Notes under the pieces: generated by a model | Told to the model about the DNA's origin: nothing | The model's input: the letters and a program-made list of their open reading frames with translations, nothing else | Databases searched by the model: none | Program-made: the position numbers and the translations under genes | Origin: Acaryochloris sp. CCMEE 5410 | GTDB taxonomy: Bacteria > Cyanobacteriota > Cyanobacteriia > Thermosynechococcales > Thermosynechococcaceae | Direction of reading: 5' to 3' | Assembly (NCBI RefSeq): GCF_000238775.2 | Contig: NZ_AFEJ02000003.1 | Coordinates: 186,001 to 250,000 of the forward strand | DNA length: 64,000 nucleotides | Part shown: positions 9,862 to 19,015 of the stretch, piece by piece | Layout: each line of letters begins with the position of its first letter | Position numbering within the stretch: the stretch's first letter is position 1

Positions 9862-10094
9862 TCCTCACGGATCTCAAACTCGCCCTGATCGGATCGCGTC
9901 AACTCGCCCTCCCAACTGCCGATCACATCCGAAAAGAAACCCGGTTGCCATTCTATGGTGGTGGGGGCAGAGGATTCAGCCGGAGACAATAGAACCGTCA
10001 CCTCTAGATCGGCATCCGCGAACTCCGTGGGCACCTCTAAGCGAAGAACGCCATCGGCACCGACATGGGAGCGAATCGAAATGGGTTGACTCAT
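9852..10094 (-). CDS. Antitoxin partner of VapC
   Basis: An 80-residue protein. It has a beta-rich N-terminus (ISIRSHVGADGVLRLEVPTE, reminiscent of AbrB/DUF104-type antitoxins) and an acidic C-terminus with W residues (WQPGFFSDVIGSWEGEL), which in this class wraps the toxin and blocks its active site. It precedes and overlaps vapC. The family name is uncertain; the antitoxin role rests mainly on position, size and overlap. Confidence 0.7.
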   Translation of the reverse strand: MSQPISIRSHVGADGVLRLEVPTEFADADLEVTVLLSPAESSAPTTIEWQPGFFSDVIGSWEGELTRSDQGEFEIREDWA

Positions 10095-10557
10095 CGATCA
10101 CCTAGTTCTCAAAAGACAACAATGAGGCGATGGCTCTGAAGGTCTTGGGTGAAACCCGCCTCTGAACTAGTGTACAAGTCGCCCCTCTGATATGACGTAT
10201 TTTAATGTAATCTTTAATGTAAATAAGATATTAGACGCATATTTTATGTTCAGATTCTCCACTTTAAACAGAGGATGAATTCAAGTGGGTTCAGTGCTGA
10301 GGGGGGAGGAACATGCGCTGTTGGATGGCATTCCAATCTTTAGCGGACAGTCCACTGGCTTGCTTGCTGCAATCGATCATTAACTGGCAGGTTGAAAGGT
10401 ATTCGGTGATAGCTTCCACTTCATCACGGGATAGATCAAGGTATTCAGCAGAGATATCCAGAGATGAGCTGATTATTGAGGTGAGTCCTTCGGGTGAAAC
10501 CGTTGATGAGTCTAATGAATCATCTAGATATGAGATAAGAGATTGAAGATTGACATT

Positions 10558-10865
10558 TGCAATGAGCTGCTTGTCCAGAGCAACTGTAGCTCGGGCGCTG
10601 GTGCGGGTGAGGTCGAGGACGCTGGCGATGTCGAGGTCGCTTTCGATGTCACGGGCAATGTTGCGGGCACGGGTGTAGGCGATGTCGAGGTCGCTGCCGA
10701 GATCGCGGGCGAGGGCAAAAGTGAGGTCGTTGGCAATGTTGCGGGCACGGGCGAGGGCGCGGGCGTGGGTGATGTCGCGGGCGATGTCGAGGTCGCTGGC
10801 ACAGGCGTGGGCGTTGTCGAAGTCGCTGGCAAGATCGCAGGCGCGGGCGATGTCGAGTATCAATA
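10558..10865 (-). repeat. Internal A/R/D-rich coding repeats of the NACHT protein
   Basis: The DNA is a series of imperfect GC-rich units (GCGGGCGAGGG and GATGTCGAGGTCGCT variants). They translate to tandem helices such as ALARARNIAND, LARDLGSDLDIA and TRARNIARDIESDLDIA. Units are roughly 10-16 residues. The regular alternation of R/A and D/L suggests a solenoid sensing surface like the C-terminal repeats of NLR proteins. GC content rises sharply relative to the flanks. Such repeats change length easily by slippage. Confidence 0.65.
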
Positions 10866-11998
10866 ATAGTGTAAATACTCGCTTAATTTCATCAGAATAG
10901 TCACTAGCTGCATGAGATGTCTTAGCTTCAGCCAAGATTAGTAGTTCCTTTAACTTGGGATGCTCAGATAGCTCTTGAGTTTGTAATTCCAACTTTTCCA
11001 AGAGTCCGATCGCATTCCGTCCCATTAGCCCTGTCGCTAAGAAAAAGACTTCTCTCCATCGACTTTCAGTAGCATGTCTAATTAATTTATCCAGGTTATA
11101 TACAACATGCTCAGCACATAAAAATTCTTGAAGAGTCAAATGAGAAAAGGAATAAACACCCCTGGCCCGTTCGACAAAAATACCCTGCTGCTCAGCAATG
11201 GCATCAATTACAGCATCTGCATCCAAATGTGTTGGGGCTTTGAGATTATCAGTTAAAAAAGTTGATATCTGCTGAGCTAAATCATCCTTTTTAAAGTACA
11301 GCCTATCGTCTTCAAAGCCTACATAGGCAATTTCAGCCAACAAGTCTTTTTCTAGTCGAGGATTTAAGTCTTTATAGATTTCCCAGCTTTTCTCCAGAAC
11401 CTTTTCCTCAGCCCACTGTTTTAGGAGAATATTGAGTGCCTCAGTATAAAGTAGGGCGCGATCATTAGTAATTGATCTGCTTTGACGGTAAACAAGACAT
11501 ACAAAGGTTAGTAGGAGTGGTGTTTGTGAGAGTTCTTTCGTGCCAATACAGCTTGCATCCTGCAACTGTTGCCAGCAGTCAGCCCCATAGTCTAGTTTTT
11601 GCTTTCTAGTAAGGCTAGGGTTAGGGTCTGCAATAAACCAGTTGCTAATGAACTGGCGCATTTGTTCTTCATTAAATTCTGCGATGGCAACATTGCGAAA
11701 TCCTTTGAAGTAGTTGTGATAAGCGGCAATGCGGCAGGAGGTAATAAATCGATTCTTAGCGTATTGATCTGATAAATTTTTGATAGCTCGGACCACTCGA
11801 TTGGCATTGTCACTTGGTACTTCTATTAGATGACAATCAAGGTTGGCGGATGACGGTCAACCAAGTGACAACCTCATTGGCGTGTTGAAGAACATCACAC
11901 AATCACACACTCTCTTTTCCCTTCAACCTGCATGGTATTTACCCGTCTGATTCCTTAAAAAAGACACTAGTCCCTCCTCACAAGATGGAGCACGCCTA

Positions 11999-13768
11999 GT
12001 GTCTGGAAAAACTATTGATGTCTATCATAGCCGGGTCTATATGAATGCACGTGAGCAAGGCTTGAGCCAAACCACCTCAGCCGAGATTGCTGAGATTTCA
12101 ATTCGCTCTGGTCAACGAATTGAAGCTGGAACCCACCAACCTAACCGGGGTCAGCCTCAGAAGGGTCGCACGGTCCCAGATCCACTCGCAGACGTATGGG
12201 ACAGTGAACTCGAACCCATGCTTCGCAAAGACCCTCGACTCCAACCCACCACCCTATATGAATATCTCCAGGACAAATATCCGGGTCAATATCCGCAAGT
12301 GCGTCGGACGCTCCAACGTCGGGTTCAAAACTGGAAGGTAATGCATGGTCCGAGTCCAGAGGTGATGTTTGAGTTGCGTCATGAACCAGGGATGATGGGG
12401 CTTTCGGATTTTACTGAACTCAAAGGCATAGCGATCACCATTGCCGGAGAACCCTATGAGCATTTGCTCTACCACTACCGTTTAGCCTATAGCGGTTGGC
12501 AGTACGCTCAGATCATTGAAGGGGGGGAAAGCTTTGTGGCCCTTTCAGAGGGGTTGCAGAATGCCTTGTCTGCCAGTGGCGGAGCCCCCAAACAGCATCG
12601 AACCGATAGTCTCTCAGCCTGCTATCGAAACACGGGGGGCAAACGCAACAAACCATTGACCCGTTTATATGACGAGGTGTGTGCGCACTATCATTTGCAG
12701 CCGACGCGCAACAATACAGGGATAGCCCATGAAAACGGCTCCATCGAGTCTCCCCATGGTCATCTGAAGAACCGAATTAAGCAGGCCATCTATCTGCGCG
12801 GCAGTGCAGACTTCAGCAGTGTGGCTGAGTACCAAGCTTTGATAGACGAGGCCGTTGAGGGGTTAAACCGCCAGTGCCAAGCTAAATTTGCTCAAGAGCA
12901 ACCTCATCTGCAACGGCTGCCGAAATATCGCACCCCTGACTATGAGATCCACACTGTCAAAGTCAGTCGCAACAGCACCATTATTGTCCGCTGCATCCTC
13001 TACAGTGTGCCGTCACGCCTCATCGGGCGACACCTGGAGTTGCACCTGTATCACAACCGCATCGTTGGATATTTCGGTACCCAGCAAGTGGTTGAACTGC
13101 GTCGTGTGCGGGTCACTGACCCGGATAAGCGTAGAGGACGCAGTATTGATTATCGCCATGTGATTAGTGGACTCCATCGCAAGCCTCGCGCCTTCTTGCA
13201 CTGTACCTGGCAGCAAGATCTGTTGCCGAATGCGGAATACAAACAGTTGTGGCAGCAGTTGAAAGCTCAGTTTCCCCTAGAAGATGCCGCTTACCTGATA
13301 GTGGAAGCCCTTTACATTGCGGCAACTGAGAATAAAGAACAGGCCGTGGCGCAGTATCTCACTACCGAACTCGCAGCGGGCACCCTCACCCTCCAGCGTT
13401 TGCAGCAACAGTTTGCCTTCACTGCCCACCCGGATATGGCAGAACTCAACGTTACCCAACACGATTTATCCAGTTATGACCAACTCATCATCCCCTACCC
13501 AGCCACGGGAGAGCCACCCCGCTCAACCCCAGACATCAGAGCCGACTCCCTACCAAAGCTTGACGCTACTTCTCAAGCGGCTGAAACTCGCTCACATGCT
13601 CGACCATTGGGAAGCTATCGAGCATCAAGCTGTGCAACAACACTGGTCCTATGCCAGATTTTTGCTCGAATTGTGCTACCTGGAAGCCGACAGAAGGGCG
13701 CAGGGTCGTCTCCAAAGAGCCCTCGCCGAAGCCCAACTGCCAAGCGCAAAAAGTTTTACCAACTTTGA
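11999..13768 (+). CDS. istA: IS21-type transposase IstA
   Basis: A 589-residue DDE transposase starting at a GTG that has GGAG 8 bp upstream, the same arrangement as in IS21 #2. The N-terminal HTH (TSAEIAEISIRSGQRIEAG) binds the ends. The catalytic acidic residues are in SDFTELK, HRTDSLS and HENGSIE. The C-terminal tail KRKKFYQL is shared with the copy at 28172-26427. It overlaps istB by about 290 bp, longer than usual for IS21, and ends in the same place relative to istB in both copies. Confidence 0.9.
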   Translation: MSGKTIDVYHSRVYMNAREQGLSQTTSAEIAEISIRSGQRIEAGTHQPNRGQPQKGRTVPDPLADVWDSELEPMLRKDPRLQPTTLYEYLQDKYPGQYPQVRRTLQRRVQNWKVMHGPSPEVMFELRHEPGMMGLSDFTELKGIAITIAGEPYEHLLYHYRLAYSGWQYAQIIEGGESFVALSEGLQNALSASGGAPKQHRTDSLSACYRNTGGKRNKPLTRLYDEVCAHYHLQPTRNNTGIAHENGSIESPHGHLKNRIKQAIYLRGSADFSSVAEYQALIDEAVEGLNRQCQAKFAQEQPHLQRLPKYRTPDYEIHTVKVSRNSTIIVRCILYSVPSRLIGRHLELHLYHNRIVGYFGTQQVVELRRVRVTDPDKRRGRSIDYRHVISGLHRKPRAFLHCTWQQDLLPNAEYKQLWQQLKAQFPLEDAAYLIVEALYIAATENKEQAVAQYLTTELAAGTLTLQRLQQQFAFTAHPDMAELNVTQHDLSSYDQLIIPYPATGEPPRSTPDIRADSLPKLDATSQAAETRSHARPLGSYRASSCATTLVLCQIFARIVLPGSRQKGAGSSPKSPRRSPTAKRKKFYQL

Positions 13769-14306
13769 GTTTGACCATTGCCCTGACTTTAATCCGGCCC
13801 CGTTAATGCAATTGGTTGAGGATACAGCTTGGTTAGAGCGAGCCCAGAACTGCCTGATCTTCGGGCCATCGGGGACAGGGAAAACGCATTTAGCGATTAG
13901 TGTGACCCGTCGCAGCATTGAGCTAGGCAAGCGGGCCAAATTCTTTGCTGCCACTGCGCTCGTGCAACTGCTGCAGGATGCCAAATTACAGCTACAGTTG
14001 CATCCGCTACTTAAAAAGCTCGACCGCTATGACTTGCTGGTGCTCGATGATATTGGCTATGTCAAAAAGTCGGAGGCGGAAACCTCGGTACTCTTTGAGT
14101 TGATTGCCCACCGCTATGAACGTAAGAGTTTGTTGATTACGGCCAATCAGCCCTTCAGCCAGTGGGATCATATCTTCACAGATTCGATGATGACGGTGGC
14201 CGCTATCGATAGGCTCGTTCACCATGGGGTGATCATTGAGGTGCAAGCAGAAAGTTATCGTCGGCAGGCTGCGGCCCAACGGAGCACTAAAGCAACCGCC
14301 AAATGA
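13476..14306 (+). CDS. istB: IS21-type helper ATPase IstB
   Basis: A 277-residue AAA+ protein of the DnaC/IstB type with FGPSGTGKTH (Walker A), LLVLDDIGYV (Walker B), an ITANQPF sensor segment and a basic C-terminus (KAESYRRQ type). It selects targets and activates IstA. I took the ATG at 13476, inside istA, because family members begin near this point; the open frame reaches back to 13317. It looks intact. Confidence 0.88.
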   Translation: MTNSSSPTQPRESHPAQPQTSEPTPYQSLTLLLKRLKLAHMLDHWEAIEHQAVQQHWSYARFLLELCYLEADRRAQGRLQRALAEAQLPSAKSFTNFEFDHCPDFNPAPLMQLVEDTAWLERAQNCLIFGPSGTGKTHLAISVTRRSIELGKRAKFFAATALVQLLQDAKLQLQLHPLLKKLDRYDLLVLDDIGYVKKSEAETSVLFELIAHRYERKSLLITANQPFSQWDHIFTDSMMTVAAIDRLVHHGVIIEVQAESYRRQAAAQRSTKATAK

Positions 14307-14439
14307 CCTCTACAAAAATTTGCGATCGCTAGTTGTCATTTCGATCTGATGTTGTCGTTTTGATCACGGGTTGTCGCGGCGTCAAAACAGTGCGCACGAG
14401 TCACCAGGCATGATGGCAGAGATATTGCGTTCTTAAATA

Positions 14440-14634
14440 GTGGTGTTTTTGCCCCCTTACTCCCCCGACCTTTCACCCATTGAGCTATGTTGGTCAAAAC
14501 TCAAGCAACTGTTGCGATCAGCTAAAGCTCGAACCAGAGGAGCACTTGATCAAGCGTTAAGCCAGATTATCAATGAGTGCATTTCCGATGATGATGCCCT
14601 TGGCTGGTTCGCTCACTGTGGCTTATTCATCTGA
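14440..14634 (+). pseudogene. C-terminal fragment of an IS630-type transposase inside IS21#1
   Basis: Encodes 64 residues, VFLPPYSPDLSPIELCWSKL and the following helices, which is the last third of an IS630 DDE domain including the final catalytic Glu. There is no N-terminal part or inverted repeat nearby. It lies between two blocks of IS21 right-end-like repeats (14331-14375 and 14693-14733), so it was captured as a fragment. It is not the same IS630 type as the one at 33.4 kb. Confidence 0.75.
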
Positions 14635-14735
14635 AAACCGCTGTAAGTGGGATATTTGTTGTTTTCACAGATTGAAATTTGGTGTCAACCCACCAACTTG
14701 GTTGTCGCCACCCGCCAAGTTAGGTTGACATTTAA

Positions 14736-16036
14736 GGTGATTTCCTGAAAAGAAGCCCCGTACTAAATTGGATGAATTAGGATGTCCCACTTGGGTAACT
14801 GAGGATGTCTCTCCAATCGTTTCTCAATCCCTTTCATTGCTTGTTTAGTGAGCGAAATTCCTGTTTCATAAATCTTCTGTGTCACAGTTACAACGGGGTG
14901 ATTCCCCTTCCAAGTCATGGTTCTAGCCCATCCCAACAGGGTATCAACATCGGTTAATAAGGTTCCGTTCCAGTGTTGCTCCAAAATCCCCCAACATCGC
15001 TCAATGGGGTTGTACTTGCTGTGATAAGGCGGATAGTACAGGAGTTGAATAGCGGTGCCGATGTGATCGCTAAATGCCACCAGTCGATTGAGAAACTGAG
15101 TGCGTACCCCACTATTCTCAGGACCGTTATCCAACTTGATCTGGATGAGCTGCAGGGTTTGCTGTTCGGTGGGGGCCAGGGTGTTCCACCAATCCTGGAG
15201 ATTATCGACCATAAAATCGCTTGTTTTGTGAGAATGGCCAAAAATGATGTGTAACGTATCGGTGTCCTCCTCTAGGATGCCGCAGGGAATATATTTTGGC
15301 CCACTCCCCATATCGTGATCACAGGCTTTCGTTTGGGTTCGAGTCTTGCCCCGACGAGAGGACTCCCCTAGTTCAACTGTGGCTTTGCAATCGATGCTCA
15401 ATCGTTTGACGGTACCGTCATGGTCTTTCAAGTCTTTGTGTTTGAGGTTGGCAAAGATGGCATCGGTTTCCGGCAGTTTTTTTGGGGTTTAGCTTTGAGG
15501 ACAGGGCGGAGTCGATAGCCTAACCGATTCAAGACGACGGCCATAGTACTCTTTGCCGGTACAGACTTGGGGGGAAATCCTTGCGCCCTCAAGTGGGTGA
15601 TAGCGGCAGCCGCTGTTAAGCGGGTATAGGCAGTTGAGCTGGAAAAGGTGGGGTCTTGTTGGCAATGGGCTTCTGCAAGCTCCCGTAAGGCGGCTGCGAC
15701 CTCTGGGTGAAGGTCTTCCCAACGTTTCCTGCCACAGAAACCCGACTGAGCACCCACACAAATCATGCCTGTTCGCTTCTCACCTAAACCTGTTGCCACC
15801 GTATTTCGACCCCAGCCAAAGATAATTTCTGTGAGATTGGGGTTCCCGTCACAGTATTTGAGGGCGATGTCTGCCTGGAAAGCCCGGCGGCGGGCTCCTG
15901 TCATTTTCGAGGAGGCAAATTTCAGATCTTCAAGTTGATTCCAGGTTAATTGGTCACGCATGCTCAGAGTTAGATTCAATGCATCACTATTACATTCTGT
16001 GGTCAGAAGTATGTGAGGTCTTTCCTAGAAATCGCC
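14736..16036 (-). mobile_element. ISAzo13-family insertion sequence, copy 2 (1301 bp)
   Basis: Opposite in orientation to copy 1 and nearly identical to it. TAA is repeated at 14733-14735 and 16037-16039. The target is the right terminal repeat of IS21 #1, only 2 bp from that element's outer edge. This copy has C6 and A7 where copy 1 has C5 and A6. Confidence 0.88.
14763..15961 (-). CDS. ISAzo13-type transposase, two frames joined by a likely -1 frameshift
   Basis: The first frame (15961 to 15428) ends TKT just after KPQKN. The second runs on as KKLPETDAIFANLKHKDLKD into MKDHDGTVK and the DDE domain to 14763. At the joint the coding strand reads A_AAA_AAC (15476-15482), the canonical heptamer for -1 ribosomal slippage. 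One slip fuses both frames into a single transposase of about 400 residues. N-terminal HTH residues (GNPNLTEIIFGWGRNTV), then DNGPENSG and PPYHSKYNPIERCWG catalytic segments. Probably functional if slippage occurs. Confidence 0.75.
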
Positions 16037-16801
16037 TAATATACTTCATCCAAGCCATCTAGGAGGATAAGCAGACTACCAGCTTTGAGAGCTGTATCTG
16101 TGAATTCTGAGGCTTCAGGAAAACCACAGGTTTCAAATTCTTGGACAATCGAGACTTTAAGGTTTAGTTCTTCGCTGGTAAAATTCTTTAGCTCCAGAAA
16201 AACGGGAATTTTGTCATGTTTATATTGACCATTCTTGCCGTGTAAGGCTTCAAGCCCTATCTTTCTAAGGTAAGTCGTTTTGCCGATTCCTGGCCCTCCC
16301 AAGACACATAGGGATGCTTCAGCATTAGCCACATCCATCCCGTTTTCCGGTTCACAATATTCCTGAGAGAATCCACGCCGATTAGCTTCACGTTGAGCTT
16401 TTTCCATATTCTCAACGGACACAAATGGCTTAACCGTCTCAGCATCCAGTATCCGCACTTTTGTAAAAACATCTTCTAAGGACATTGCTTTTGACATGCC
16501 CAATACCTGGATCTGTCCATGTCGCTTTAGATATGTCTCCATGTATTTCTTAGTAGGATCATGGAACTTGCGCTTTAGATCCTCCAATTTCTCAGGAGCG
16601 GCATCACCAGCCTTTTTTACTGCAATCTTGAGTACTTCTTGGAGCAAGAATTCAAGCATGGGTAAGGTGGGCTTGGCCTTCGGGAGGTAGGTTTGTCTTG
16701 AGAATAGGTGATATGTTGCTGACTATCAAGACAACAGTTCCAGCCTGCAACGGCTTATGGCTACTCCGAAGTCAAGCCAACTATTTTCTGAAGGGTGTTT
16801 A

Positions 16802-19015
16802 ATGAACAAGAATTATGGGGTAGATATTCCTGAAGTCAAACTCATCACCTTTCCAAGGACGGAAGCAGATCAAGCATCGCCTCCGAAATCCATCCCTAGA
16901 GGCAGACCACCACAGATTCCCACGCCGATGGATATCCGATGGCCGATGGTTCAGGAGTTCCTACGTAACAGCAATTTATCTCCCAATTCCCAAAAGCTCT
17001 ATGAGAGGGAGCTAAAACGTTTCTTGGGCTGGACCCATTTTCGATGGTCGGATCTGACGCTTCGGCACCTGGGCCAGTACAAAGCCTACCTGATGGAGCT
17101 AAAGGTCGCTGAAGGAAAGACGCTTTCCAAAAATAGTCTCAATAGTGCATTGACGGCCCTCAAAAGTTTCTTCAAATGGCTGACCCAGTTTCACCCGGAG
17201 CTATGCCCCACCAATCCCACCAAAGGGGTGAAGTTTGAAAAGGTGCCTTTGCCCCCGGCCCAGAATCTAACCCCGGAGGAAATGGCGCGAGTCTGGGATG
17301 CGATCGCACAGCGGGAACAGACCCAATTGCGTGACCTGGCCCTTGTGCAACTGCTCAGTCATAACCTTCGAGCGGGGGAAGTGGTAGCTGCCAATGTGGG
17401 GTCTTTTGATGGCCGCTTGATTAGTATTACCAAAACAAAGAATAACCAACCTCGGCTCGTACCCCTTTCAGCAGAGGGTCAGCGGGTGGTTCAGGATTAT
17501 CTAGATTGGCGACAGGAACGAGGGGAAGCGTTATCGGCTGAGTCTCCGTTGATTCTATCCCACCACCAAGGCTGGGAAGGGCAGCGTCTCAGCTATCATG
17601 GGGTCTATTTCGCCGTGGAAGATATCGGCAGATTAGCGGAACTCCCCGATCTTCACCCCCATCAGTTTCGACATACGAGTGCGACTGAATATCTGAGAAT
17701 GGGGTTAGACCCAGCCCATGCCCGACGATTAACGGGCCATACGGATGAGCGAACCTTTCGGCGATATACGGTGGCGGCAGAACAAGAGGCTGCAATCTCT
17801 GCGTTTTACCGGGCAGAAGCGGAGGGGCAACCCTTAGTCTATGCCCAGTCGTTGGACCGGAAGCAGCGTCAATTACTGGAGGCATTAGCAGAGATGACGG
17901 GGAAGTCTCCCCTGTACCAAGACGATTTGGATGAGGGGATGATTGATTTTGCTCAGCTCTGGCAGGAGAACTTATGGGAACTTGAGCGGTTGGTGGCTGA
18001 TGTGCGGGCTTTGCCAGAAAAGCTAGGAATGGCAGGTTTTGTGACAAATGAACGACAGTCGATATCGCTAGAAGAACGGGTTCTGCGTGGCGAAATACCC
18101 ACCGATGAAGCGCTAGGGCTAGATGCTGTCGTCGAAGAATCTTCAGACTGTCCCCAGGTAAGCTTTGTGGAGAGTTCTCTTCAAGTCGTTCATTTGGGCA
18201 TGAAGCTATGGGTTAAGGGTAAGAAAAAAGGCAAAGTCAGGAAAGCGATTGAGGAGCGGGTGCTCGATCAGTTTCAGATGATTAAGCCAAAACCCAGGGG
18301 AATTCAATACGAGCTGATGTTTGTCTTTGATAAAGAGGATGACCTATCGCAGATTGTTGCCCAGATGCGCTGGGATATGGATCTACTGGCTGAGTTAGAT
18401 GACTGTTCAGTGGAGGTGAAGTGGTTGGACGAGGTTCCTTGGGAGATGGGACAACAAGGTATTGCTACTGAGACAGGGACACCATTGAATGCAGTATCCA
18501 GCATCTATCAATTAAAAATCACGCTGTTGGGCGTCCGGCCCCAAGTCTGGCGGCGGTTTCAAGTCCCAGAGACGATGACACTCACCCAACTTCATTCAGT
18601 GATTCAAGTCGTGATGGGGTGGGAAGGTTACCATCTGCACCAGTTCTCGGAGAGCGAAGACGAAACTCTCACATTGGTGGAACTGCTCGGAGATGACCTA
18701 TTCTCATTCGGCTATACATACGATTTTGGAGATATGTGGCAGCACGAAATTGAGGTGGAGAAAAGGTTAGCAAGTAAGCCTGGGCAAGACTATCCAGTGT
18801 GTCTGGTCGGGAAGCGGGCCTGTCCACCGGAAGACTGTGGTGGGGACTGGGGATATGCCCATCTGCTGAGGGTTCTGAAGAATCCCCGACATTCACAGTA
18901 TGAGGAAAGAATGGAATGGGTTGGCAGCGATTTTGACCCGAAAGTGTTTGATCTGGAGGGGGTGAATCAAGTACTGAGGGAGCTTGAGGATGAGATAGTG
19001 GGGTACGACAATTAA
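16802..19015 (+). CDS. Tyrosine recombinase fused to a pRiA4b ORF-3-like domain
   Basis: A 737-residue protein. The N-terminal SAM-like core-binding domain (VQEFLRNSNLSPNSQKLYER) and catalytic domain span roughly residues 50-340: SHNLRAGE (first Arg), ITKTKNNQPRLVPL (Lys strand), HPHQFRHTSATEYLRM (HxxRH) and LTGHTDERTFRRYT (His and Tyr nucleophile). All key residues are visible. After a ~230-residue linker, residues ~575-720 match the pRiA4b ORF-3/IS1096 TnpR passenger fold (YQLKITLLGVRPQVWRRFQV, MGWEGYHLHQF, YDFGDMWQHEIEVE, GKRACPPEDCGG). Start chosen at 16802, with AAGGG 6 bp upstream. A recombinase next to a partition locus could resolve plasmid dimers or mobilise a cassette. Confidence 0.85.
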   Translation: MNKNYGVDIPEVKLITFPRTEADQASPPKSIPRGRPPQIPTPMDIRWPMVQEFLRNSNLSPNSQKLYERELKRFLGWTHFRWSDLTLRHLGQYKAYLMELKVAEGKTLSKNSLNSALTALKSFFKWLTQFHPELCPTNPTKGVKFEKVPLPPAQNLTPEEMARVWDAIAQREQTQLRDLALVQLLSHNLRAGEVVAANVGSFDGRLISITKTKNNQPRLVPLSAEGQRVVQDYLDWRQERGEALSAESPLILSHHQGWEGQRLSYHGVYFAVEDIGRLAELPDLHPHQFRHTSATEYLRMGLDPAHARRLTGHTDERTFRRYTVAAEQEAAISAFYRAEAEGQPLVYAQSLDRKQRQLLEALAEMTGKSPLYQDDLDEGMIDFAQLWQENLWELERLVADVRALPEKLGMAGFVTNERQSISLEERVLRGEIPTDEALGLDAVVEESSDCPQVSFVESSLQVVHLGMKLWVKGKKKGKVRKAIEERVLDQFQMIKPKPRGIQYELMFVFDKEDDLSQIVAQMRWDMDLLAELDDCSVEVKWLDEVPWEMGQQGIATETGTPLNAVSSIYQLKITLLGVRPQVWRRFQVPETMTLTQLHSVIQVVMGWEGYHLHQFSESEDETLTLVELLGDDLFSFGYTYDFGDMWQHEIEVEKRLASKPGQDYPVCLVGKRACPPEDCGGDWGYAHLLRVLKNPRHSQYEERMEWVGSDFDPKVFDLEGVNQVLRELEDEIVGYDN

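Larger units (their letters stand above)
11824..16041 (+). mobile_element. IS21-family element #1, with nested insertions
   Basis: Bounded by TATTAGATGACAATC on the left and its imperfect inverse on the right (ends ...GACATTTAATA, reversed TATTAAATGTCAACC), with a 6-bp target duplication TACTTC at 11818-11823 and 16042-16047. It carries istA and istB, then a fragment of an IS630-type transposase, then a whole ISAzo13 copy that has landed inside its right terminal repeat. Subterminal GTTGTC/GACAAC repeats at both ends are typical of IS21-type transposase sites. The right end is split by the ISAzo13, so this copy may no longer transpose. Confidence 0.85.
10291..16659 (-). pseudogene. NACHT-domain NTPase (STAND/bNACHT-like), split by IS21#1
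   Basis: Pieces 16042-16659 and 10291-11817 rejoin in frame (714 aa) when the IS21-type element and one TACTTC copy are removed, giving LLDGLDEVPSDNANRVVRAI at the joint. The N-terminal ~100 residues are a helical sensor/effector domain. Walker A GGPGIGKTT is at residues 121-129, and LLILLDGLDEV (Walker B) near residue 200 is cut right after it. NACHT helices then follow (LLLTFVCLVYRQSRS, FSHLTLQEFLCAEHV), and the C-terminal part holds A/D/R-rich repeats. Bacterial NACHT proteins are NLR-like anti-phage sensors. The insertion falls in the Walker B region, so neither half can function alone. Confidence 0.82.

Noticed and set aside
10543-10866. Forward-strand ORF rich in Gly, Val and Ala opposite the NACHT repeats
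   Set aside because: It is the reverse frame of the A/R/D repeat DNA; long GC-rich repeats leave all frames open. The reverse strand continues a clear NACHT protein.
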